From positions 1 to 13,709 of the forward strand of contig JAFLRS010000039.1 of the NCBI GenBank assembly GCA_022511355.1: 13,709 nt of DNA, read 5' to 3'. A program made the position numbers and the translations under genes. This DNA is from Alistipes sp. (GTDB lineage: Bacteria > Bacteroidota > Bacteroidia > Bacteroidales > Rikenellaceae). Below, piece after piece: positions 1 to 6,659 of the stretch. Positions within the stretch are counted from its first letter, which is position 1, and the number at the start of each line of letters is the position of its first letter. The notes under the pieces are model-generated. The model ran no database searches. It saw only the letters and a program-made list of their open reading frames with translations, and had not been told where the DNA came from.

Positions 1-1889
1 TTGAACTGCCACATTCCGTAGATGGTGGTGTTGGCCGATATTCCGACGTTGTAGTTGTAGAGTCGGTAGAATCCGTATTCGGGGTCGAGATAATCGACCT
101 GATTGGTCGAGGGATTCCACTGACGTTCCACCTTCTTGAAATACCACCGTTCGGTGTAGTTGGCCGACGGCGATACGTTTATGTAGTTGAAGAGCGTAAA
201 TGAAGCCGATACCGGCAGATTGTGTTCGATACCGTTGCGCATCTTCTGTATGGTCTCTTTGGTGAAGAGTTCGCTCTCGGTGGTCGATACCGAGTTGGTC
301 ATTTTGGCCGAATAGCTCATGGCTATTTTTTCGTACCAACGCTCCTTGCCGATTACCTCTTTGCGTTTGAAGGGGTAGATGCGCGAAACGTTGAATACGA
401 TGTTTGGCAGCGTGACTGCTATTGTCGAGTTTTGCGAGTTCTGCGAAACCGACATATTCATCGAGAGCGAGAAGGGTGTTCCCGCCCAGTTTTTCGAGAA
501 CGATATCGACGAGTTGGTCTGCGTGGCGAGAATATCGTTGAGATTGGTCGCCGAATAACGGCTGTAGCCGCTTGTCGCGAAGTTCACCGAGGCCGAGAAA
601 GTCGAACCGGGGTTTGCCTTGGGGTCTTGCGAGTGCGTCCACTGCAATCTGAAGTTGTTCTGTTTCACGTAGTCGGGTTCGCCCTTTTCGCCGTACTTCA
701 CGTTGGCGAAATTGGCATTGAAGCTTCCGGTGTATTTGTAACGCTTGATGTAGTGCGACGATGCCGATGCCTCCCACGAACCGAGGGTATAGATACCGCC
801 GCGGATTGCGAGGTCCATGTGTTGTCCGAGTACGAAGTAGTAGCCCAAATCGCGCAGGAAGAAGCCTTTCGAATCTTCGCCGAACGTGGGCATCAGCAGA
901 CCCGATTTGGGGCCGTTGTTGAGCGGGAAGAATCCTTCGGGAATACCGAGGAAATAGATGGGCACATCCTCCATCACGAGATATGCGGGACCTGTGATGA
1001 CCTTTTTGCCGGGTATTACTTTGGCTTTGGTCATGGCTAAATAGAAGTGCGGATGGTCGGTTTCGTCGCAGGTGGTGTATACTCCGCCCTGAATGTTGAA
1101 CGAGTTGTCCTCGAACTTCTTCACATTGCGGCCTATGAGCCAGCCGTCGCCCTGCTGCGTTGCCACGCCTTTGATTTTAGCCCTTTGCGATGAGATGTTG
1201 TAGGTAATCGTATCCATCGTGTAGGAGGTACCGCCCTGAGTGAATACTGGATGCGTTACCGTCGCCTTTCCGTCCACGGAATCGGGTTTGCCGTATGCGT
1301 AAATCTCCTTGTTCTCCATGTTGATACGCATGAAGTCGGCTTTGAGATTCATGTCCTGATAATTGACATCGCCTTCGTTGTAGATGTATACGAGTTTGTT
1401 GCGGACGTCGTAGACGAGCGAGTCGGAGTTTTTGCCCTCGATTATGTCGTCGAGGAATGAACTGCTTTTGCGGACGACGGAGTCGGGCTTTGCGGGCATG
1501 GCGAGCGAGTCGGCAACGGGGGGGTGCACCTCTTCGGTTGCCGTTCGGGCGGCAGGTTCGGCCGCTTGCGAAGTCCGCGCACGCCTTGCATCGCGAGCCG
1601 ATATGCGGTTTGCGGGAACGGCGTTGGCCGACGTCTGCTCTTCCTGTTCGCCGACGGGTGCGGAGAGAGCCTCCCTGACATCGGTCAGCGAGTCTTGCAA
1701 GCGGTTGCGAAGCGGAAACGACGAGCCGAATACGGTTGCCGGAATGACAATCGCCGCGACTACTGTCGAAAAAAGTGCATATTTAAGCCCTTTAGCGTTC
1801 AAAAATTCAAAAAATTTCAGTACCTTTGCCGACAAGTCGGCAAAACCGCAAAAATCAGCTTCTGCACGCGTGCGGACGCGATTTTGCAT
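1..1889 (-). CDS. lptD: LptD-type LPS assembly outer-membrane protein (partial, C-terminus off the left edge)
   Basis: This is an outer-membrane translocon subunit that would insert lipopolysaccharide into the outer leaflet. The reading frame is open for 629 codons and runs off the window. Residues ~36-55 form a hydrophobic export segment, followed by a Pro/Ala/Glu-rich low-complexity linker (~60-145). An OstA/LptA-like jellyroll begins near 155 with the family-typical stretch LVYIYNEGDVNYQDMNLKAD. From ~300 (GPAYLVMEDVPIYFLGIPEGFFP, split here as GPAYLVMED and IYFLGIPEGFFP) barrel-type sequence with alternating aromatic/polar strands begins. The start is uncertain. The ATG at 1889 lies only 4 nt after a -7 box, so translation would be leaderless; a TTG at 1802, just before the hydrophobic segment (LNAKGLKYALF), is the alternative. 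The gene is divergent from the amidase/MCE genes, an arrangement I associate with Bacteroidales. Family assignment is confident; the exact N-terminus is not. Confidence 0.9.
   Translation of the reverse strand, partial: MQNRVRTRAEADFCGFADLSAKVLKFFEFLNAKGLKYALFSTVVAAIVIPATVFGSSFPLRNRLQDSLTDVREALSAPVGEQEEQTSANAVPANRISARDARRARTSQAAEPAARTATEEVHPPVADSLAMPAKPDSVVRKSSSFLDDIIEGKNSDSLVYDVRNKLVYIYNEGDVNYQDMNLKADFMRINMENKEIYAYGKPDSVDGKATVTHPVFTQGGTSYTMDTITYNISSQRAKIKGVATQQGDGWLIGRNVKKFEDNSFNIQGGVYTTCDETDHPHFYLAMTKAKVIPGKKVITGPAYLVMEDVPIYFLGIPEGFFPLNNGPKSGLLMPTFGEDSKGFFLRDLGYYFVLGQHMDLAIRGGIYTLGSWEASASSHYIKRYKYTGSFNANFANVKYGEKGEPDYVKQNNFRLQWTHSQDPKANPGSTFSASVNFATSGYSRYSATNLNDILATQTNSSISFSKNWAGTPFSLSMNMSVSQNSQNSTIAVTLPNIVFNVSRIYPFKRKEVIGKERWYEKIAMSYSAKMTNSVSTTESELFTKETIQKMRNGIEHNLPVSASFTLFNYINVSPSANYTERWYFKKVERQWNPSTNQVDYLDPEYGFYRLYNYNVGISANTTIYGMWQF
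1821..1828 (+). promoter_or_regulatory. Putative -7 box of the amidase operon promoter
   Basis: TACCTTTG matches the Bacteroidetes TAnnTTTG -7 element exactly. It would give a start near 1834 and a leader of about 120 nt before the amidase ATG at 1955. No convincing -33 TTG/TTTG is visible at the right distance. I see no better box nearer the gene. The box lies inside the lptD frame if lptD starts at 1889. Confidence 0.45.
1825..1844. repeat. Perfect 20-bp palindrome over the amidase promoter start region
   Basis: TTTGCCGAC and GTCGGCAAA are perfect 9-bp inverted arms around a central AA. The left arm includes the TTTG of the putative plus-strand -7 box and the centre falls about where transcription would start. 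This could be an operator or a hairpin in the lptD transcript. No regulator is identified. Confidence 0.55.
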
Positions 1890-1893
1890 CCGA

Positions 1894-1901
1894 CAAAGAT
1901 A
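1894..1901 (-). promoter_or_regulatory. Putative -7 box for lptD
   Basis: Read on the minus strand this is TATCTTTG, an exact TAnnTTTG match and a common Bacteroidetes form. The expected transcription start (~1886-1889) coincides with the first ATG of the lptD frame, which suggests either a leaderless message or a start further downstream at 1802. Confidence 0.6.
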
Positions 1902-1954
1902 ACTAAAAAAATGCAATAACATACAATTAAATTGCTGTTAAACATCCTTTGACG

Positions 1955-3151
1955 ATGAAAAAGCTGATATTTGTGCTGTCGATGTTTTCGGCAGTCGTAA
2001 TAATGAACGGAACGGCACGTGCAGATATTGCACAGGGAGTTAAGGTTATTGTACTCGATGCCGGTCACGGAGGCAAGGATGCAGGTGCCGTAAACGGACG
2101 TGCATACGAAAAGGACATTACTCTGCAATTGGTGCTGAAGGTGGGCGAGCTTATCGAAAACCGTCTGCCCGATGTGAAGGTGGTCTACACCCGCAAGACC
2201 GACAAGGCGCTTACGCTTAAGGAGCGGTCCGATATAGCGCACCGTTCGAAAGGCGATTTGTATCTGTCGATTCATGTCAATTCGGCGACCAAGACTGCGG
2301 TGGGTACCGAAACGTGCATCTTCTCTATGGATGAGAGTCTTATTGCCGTGAATCGCGGAAACGGAAACAAAGACATGGACCGTGCGGCCAACTACAACCG
2401 CAATATGCTGACGAATCGCCACAGCGAGGATGTTGTCGATTTGTCGCAGATTTCCAACGATGCCGCGACCCGTGCCTACATCAACCGTCTGCAATTCGTG
2501 CTGGGCGAGTATTCGAATGCGCTGGCCGAGCTCATACAGCGCAATTATGCCAAGTCGGGACGAGTGGTTCGCGGAGTGAAGCGGGGTCCGTTTCAGGTGT
2601 TGTGGGGCATCGATATGCCGTCGGTGATTACCGAGGTGGGATTTTTGTCGAATACCGACGAACTTCATTACATGACTTCCGAGAAGGGTCAGGCGCAGAT
2701 TGCCGAAGATATCTACAAGGCTGTGGCCGAGTATGTGGGCAATATAAACAAGGCTCTGCAAAAAGAGAAGGCCGATGCTGCGGCGGTTGAACCCGAAAAG
2801 CCTGCTCCTGCTCCGGCTCCGAAAGAGGAGACGAAACCCAAACAGAAGGATGAGCCTGCACGGAAGAACGAACCGAAGCCGGCGCAGCCTGCAAAGCCCG
2901 AATCCTCCGCACGCGGATTCTCGATTCAGATTATGGCGAGTGCGACTGCACTCTCGGCCGATGACGCGCGATTCAAAAGCCATCGCGGTCAGGTGAAGTG
3001 CTACACGGGCGAAGGAAGTTATAAATACAAATATTGCACGGGCTTTTATGCGACGCGCGAAGAGGCTCAGAGAGCCGTGGCGGAGATAAAATCGGAGTTC
3101 GCCGACGCTTTTGTCATCGAGGTGGATGGCGACCGCGTGGCGCGCAAATAA
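1955..3151 (+). CDS. Secreted N-acetylmuramoyl-L-alanine amidase (Amidase_3) with SPOR-like C-terminus
   Basis: This is a zinc hydrolase that would cut the bond between MurNAc and the stem peptide in the periplasm, typically during cell separation. Residues 1-23 are a signal peptide (MKKLIFVLSM..., likely cut after ARA). The Amidase_3 domain spans ~29-265 with expected zinc and catalytic residues: H38 in LDAGHGGKDAG, E52 in YEKD, H107 in SIHVNS and E227 in ITEVGFLSN. A Pro/Ala/Lys/Glu-rich linker (~274-319) leads to a SPOR-like module (~321-393; starts GFSIQIMAS, contains FYATREEAQ), which probably targets septal peptidoglycan. I chose ATG 1955 over the in-frame TTG at 1949 because it directly precedes the lysines of the signal peptide. 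It is the first gene of the plus-strand series and probably shares its promoter with the downstream MCE gene. Whether it is AmiC-like in role is inference. Confidence 0.93.
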   Translation: MKKLIFVLSMFSAVVIMNGTARADIAQGVKVIVLDAGHGGKDAGAVNGRAYEKDITLQLVLKVGELIENRLPDVKVVYTRKTDKALTLKERSDIAHRSKGDLYLSIHVNSATKTAVGTETCIFSMDESLIAVNRGNGNKDMDRAANYNRNMLTNRHSEDVVDLSQISNDAATRAYINRLQFVLGEYSNALAELIQRNYAKSGRVVRGVKRGPFQVLWGIDMPSVITEVGFLSNTDELHYMTSEKGQAQIAEDIYKAVAEYVGNINKALQKEKADAAAVEPEKPAPAPAPKEETKPKQKDEPARKNEPKPAQPAKPESSARGFSIQIMASATALSADDARFKSHRGQVKCYTGEGSYKYKYCTGFYATREEAQRAVAEIKSEFADAFVIEVDGDRVARK

Positions 3152-3181
3152 TCAGGTGAAACAGAAAAAACAGATAAGATT

Positions 3182-4147
3182 ATGAAAAAAGAGGTTAAGA
3201 TAGGCATTTTCGCTGTTGCGATTCTGCTTTGTTCGTGGGCGGGAGTCCGCTTTTTGAGCGGTTTGGATGTATTCAGCCGCAACAGAACCTATTATGCCCG
3301 CTATGAGTCGGCCAACGGAATTCAGATTGCATCTCCGGTCATGATTCACGGAGTTAAGGTCGGTCAGGTTTCGGCCATAACGCTCGAGCCGGGTCGCGAC
3401 AAGAGTGTGGAACTGGCATTGACCGTTCAGCGCAAATATGCCATTCCCGAGGATTCGCAGGCGAAGATAGCCAGCAACGGATTGTTGGGCGGCAAGGTGG
3501 TTGAGCTGGAGTTGGGCGTATCGGCGGATGCGTTGGCCAACAAGGCCGAGATAAACACCGTAGAGAGCGGCGATTTGATGTCGATGGCCGGAGGCGAGCT
3601 CGAGGATTTGAAAGCGAAGCTCAACGATGTGGTATCGAGCGTTACGGCTACGCTTGACGGCATAAATTCGCTTATCGAGGCCAATCAGCGCAACATAAAC
3701 GGAGTGATGACCCATCTCGATTCGATGACGGGTACGCTCGACGATGTTCTTACGGGCCGCAAGACCGAACTTCAGGATTTGGTCGCCAATCTTTCGAAAT
3801 TCTCCGAAGCGCTGGGCCGCAACGACGAGAAGGTGGACAGCCTGCTGCTCAACTTGAGTACCATTTCGGGTCAGTTTGCCGAGGCCGATGTGGCGGGCAC
3901 GCTGCAGGCTACGCTTGAGAGACTCAATGCTCTGCTCGGCGAGGCTGCAGAGGGCGACGGTACGGTTTCGAAGCTTCTGAACGACAAGGAGCTGTATGAC
4001 AATCTTGCGACGGCGAGTGCGAATTTGTCGTCACTGCTGGCCGATTTGGAGGCCAATCCGAAGCGATATGTTCACTTCTCGCTTTTCGGCCGCGGTTCGA
4101 AGGCCGCCGAGAAGGAACATGCGGCAGCGAAAGCGGAGCAGAAATAA
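3182..4147 (+). CDS. MCE/MlaD-family lipid-transport protein
   Basis: This is a membrane-anchored substrate-binding subunit of the MlaD/MCE type, a family that moves phospholipids between inner and outer membranes as part of an ABC transport complex. Residues ~6-25 form one N-terminal transmembrane segment with the start MKKEVKIGIF typical of the family. The MCE domain occupies ~35-115, with GIQIASPVMIHGVKVGQV at 46-63 and ASNGLLGGKVVELELG near 97-112. The rest (~138-300) is a long, probably helical region with repeated spaced hydrophobics (LNDVVSSVTATLDGINSLI), which in MCE proteins builds a tube or coiled coil. The C-terminal tail is Lys/Ala/Glu-rich. It starts 30 nt after the amidase and ends 12 nt before mutS2. 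No permease or ATPase partner (MlaE/MlaF) is in the window, so those would have to be encoded elsewhere. Confidence 0.9.
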   Translation: MKKEVKIGIFAVAILLCSWAGVRFLSGLDVFSRNRTYYARYESANGIQIASPVMIHGVKVGQVSAITLEPGRDKSVELALTVQRKYAIPEDSQAKIASNGLLGGKVVELELGVSADALANKAEINTVESGDLMSMAGGELEDLKAKLNDVVSSVTATLDGINSLIEANQRNINGVMTHLDSMTGTLDDVLTGRKTELQDLVANLSKFSEALGRNDEKVDSLLLNLSTISGQFAEADVAGTLQATLERLNALLGEAAEGDGTVSKLLNDKELYDNLATASANLSSLLADLEANPKRYVHFSLFGRGSKAAEKEHAAAKAEQK

Positions 4148-4159
4148 TACTCCCGAACC

Positions 4160-6652
4160 ATGGTTTACCCCCACGATTTCGAATCGAAGGTCGGATTCGA
4201 CCGTTTGCGTGAGCAGATAGCGGCGTTGTGTACTATGCGTCGTTCGCGCGAACGGCTTGACGGGGAATCTTTTTCGGATTCGGCTGCCGAAATCGTGCGT
4301 CGTCAGTCGATGACCGATGAAGTGGGGCGGTTGCTGTCGGGCGAGCAGGAGTTTCCGCGTGAGGATTTTGCCGACCTCGACACTGCAATAGCGAAGATTC
4401 GCATCGAAGGAGCGTTCCTCGAACCTTCGGAAGTGGCGGTATTGTGTTCGTCGCTGCGGACTGCGGGCAGGATTTCCGAATTTATATTGTCGCGCGAATC
4501 AGCAGCCTATCCCTATACGCAGAAGTTGAGCGGCGGACTCTCTCCGCTTGCTCACATAGTGAGAGAGGGGGAACGCATCGTCGATGAGCATGGCGAAGTG
4601 CGGGACAATGCATCGCCGGAGCTGGCTCGTCTGCGTCACGAGATACGTTCGCGTGAGGGTCAGGTTTCGAAGCGTTTGCAGCAAATTTTGAATTCGGCCA
4701 AGAGTGCCGGAGTAGTCGATGCAGATGCTTTGATATCTATTCGCGACGGACGTGCGGTGATTCCGGTCGCTGCGGGCAACAAACGCAAACTGCAAGGTTT
4801 GGTATACGATGAATCGGCTACGGGAAAGACTGTATATATCGAACCGATGGAGATTGTCGAACTTAACAACGCGCTTAAGGAGTTGGAGTATGCCGTAAGA
4901 CGCGAGACGGTGCGCATTCTCACGGCATTCACCGATTCGGTGCGTCCCGATGCCGATTCGATAGATGCTGCAAACGAGTATCTGGCCGAGATAGATATGC
5001 TGCGGGCCAAAGCGCGTTGGGCTTCGGAGAACGGAGCCGTAAAACCAATAATCTCCGACGAAGGCCGTCTGCTTCTGCACAATGCGTTTCATCCGCTGCT
5101 GGCCCAGACACTGGCCGCACAGAACCGACAGATAGTCCCGCTCGACCTCGAACTCGACAAGAACAAACGAATTCTCGTTATTTCCGGCCCCAATGCAGGC
5201 GGCAAATCGGTGTGTCTGAAGAGTACGGGTTTGCTGCAATATATGTTTCAGTGCGGATTTCCGGTTACTGCCTCCGAAAATTCGGAATTTCCCGTCTTTG
5301 AAAGTCTTTATATAGATATAGGCGACGAGCAGTCGATGGATAACGACCTTTCGACATACTCTTCGCATCTGAACAATATGAAGCAGATGCTTGCGGGAGC
5401 CTCTTCGCGGGCCATGATGCTTATCGACGAATTCGGTTCGGGTACCGAACCGGTTATCGGCGGTGCAATTGCCGAAGCTATTCTGGAGCGATTCGTGGAG
5501 CGCGGATGTTACGGTGTGGTAACTACGCACTACTCCAATATAAAATATTATGCGGCCAATGCCGAGGGCATCGAGAACGGTGCGATGACATTCGATGTGC
5601 GCAACATACGTCCTCTTTTCCGTCTCGAGACGGGAAAGCCCGGCAGTTCGTTCGCGATAGAGATTGCCCGCAAGACGGGATTGCCCGAAGATATAATACG
5701 GACTGCGAGCGACAAGGCAGGCAGCGAGCATATCGACCTCGAAAAGCAGCTGCGCGAGATTGCGCGCGACAAACGCTATTGGGAGCAGAAGCGCGACCGC
5801 ATACGCATAACCGACCGCAAGGTCGATGAACTGGAGCAGCGATACCGTGCGCAATTGGAGCGTATCAAAAGCGAGCGCAACGAGATTATAGGCAAGGCGC
5901 GTCAGGAGGCGCGGGAGTTGATTGCCGAAGCGAACCGTCGGATTGAGAATACGATAAAGACGATACGCGAGAGTCAGGCCGAGAAGGAGGCCACGCGCGA
6001 GGTTCGCAAGTCGTTCGACGATTTCAGAACGGGCATGGAGAGCGGAGATGCGGCCGACGAGGAGCGTATCGAGCGCGAAATGGAACGTTTGTCGCGCCGG
6101 CAGGCGCGTCGTGCGGAGCGTCAGAAGAACAAGCCTGCCGATTCTGCGGGACAGTCGGAGCCGATGCAGGAGAAACCGCGCGAGATAGTCGAAGGGACGA
6201 AGGTCCGCATTGCCGGTCAGGATATGATAGGCGAGGTGAAGTCGGTAAAGGGCAAACGTACTCAGGTGGCATTCGGTCAGATATTGACCACGGTGGACAA
6301 AGCTTTGCTGGAGGCCGTGTCGAATGCCGAGTACAAACGTCAGCTGAAGCCTCCGACGGCTCCGCGAACGGTCTTGTCTACCGACATTTCGCAACGGCGG
6401 CTTAATTTCCGCGGTTCGATAGATATTCGCGGTATGCGTGTGACTGAGGGTCTGGATGCCGTGCAGGCGCTCGTGGATGATGCGCTTATGGTAGGAGTCG
6501 AGACGGTGACTATTCTTCACGGCAAGGGTACCGGAGCGCTCAAGGAGGAGGTTCGCAATTTTCTCCGTACATTCCCGCAGGTCTCTTCGGTTCGCGATGA
6601 GCATCCTGACCGAGGCGGTGCGGGTATAACCATAGTTACATTCGAATATTGA
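4160..6652 (+). CDS. mutS2: Endonuclease MutS2 (MutS-family ATPase with C-terminal Smr domain)
   Basis: This is a MutS paralogue of the MutS2 class, which lacks the mismatch-recognition domain. The family is linked to suppression of recombination and, in some bacteria, to rescue of collided ribosomes. The 830 residues are normal to slightly long for the family. The N-terminal core and lever region spans ~1-330. The ATPase has a Walker A GPNAGGKS (343-350), a Walker B MMLIDEFGSGTE (419-430) and the switch motif TTHYSNIKYYA (455-465). A long charged coiled coil follows (~525-665), then a small KOW-like linker domain (~677-720). The Smr domain (~752-830) has IDIRG (754-758) and HGKGTGALK (787-795). 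The usual Smr LDxH motif reads IDIR here. The start MVYPHDFESKVGFDRLREQI matches family N-termini. It sits 12 nt after the MCE gene and 7 nt before murF-alr. Confidence 0.96.
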   Translation: MVYPHDFESKVGFDRLREQIAALCTMRRSRERLDGESFSDSAAEIVRRQSMTDEVGRLLSGEQEFPREDFADLDTAIAKIRIEGAFLEPSEVAVLCSSLRTAGRISEFILSRESAAYPYTQKLSGGLSPLAHIVREGERIVDEHGEVRDNASPELARLRHEIRSREGQVSKRLQQILNSAKSAGVVDADALISIRDGRAVIPVAAGNKRKLQGLVYDESATGKTVYIEPMEIVELNNALKELEYAVRRETVRILTAFTDSVRPDADSIDAANEYLAEIDMLRAKARWASENGAVKPIISDEGRLLLHNAFHPLLAQTLAAQNRQIVPLDLELDKNKRILVISGPNAGGKSVCLKSTGLLQYMFQCGFPVTASENSEFPVFESLYIDIGDEQSMDNDLSTYSSHLNNMKQMLAGASSRAMMLIDEFGSGTEPVIGGAIAEAILERFVERGCYGVVTTHYSNIKYYAANAEGIENGAMTFDVRNIRPLFRLETGKPGSSFAIEIARKTGLPEDIIRTASDKAGSEHIDLEKQLREIARDKRYWEQKRDRIRITDRKVDELEQRYRAQLERIKSERNEIIGKARQEARELIAEANRRIENTIKTIRESQAEKEATREVRKSFDDFRTGMESGDAADEERIEREMERLSRRQARRAERQKNKPADSAGQSEPMQEKPREIVEGTKVRIAGQDMIGEVKSVKGKRTQVAFGQILTTVDKALLEAVSNAEYKRQLKPPTAPRTVLSTDISQRRLNFRGSIDIRGMRVTEGLDAVQALVDDALMVGVETVTILHGKGTGALKEEVRNFLRTFPQVSSVRDEHPDRGGAGITIVTFEY

Positions 6653-6659
6653 TGTAGAG

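Noticed and set aside
222..1040. Long plus-strand open frame (272 codons)
   Set aside because: It is antisense to the lptD frame, which has clear family sequence; the translated protein has no recognisable domain.
1518..1524. Run of seven Gs (Cs in the lptD message) as a possible phase-variation tract
   Set aside because: The tract is short, lies in a low-complexity Pro-rich linker, and the lptD frame is intact across it; lptD is expected to be essential, which makes on/off switching unlikely.
1817..2983. 388-codon minus-strand open frame
   Set aside because: It lies opposite the amidase gene and reads as Arg/Leu/His-rich shadow sequence.
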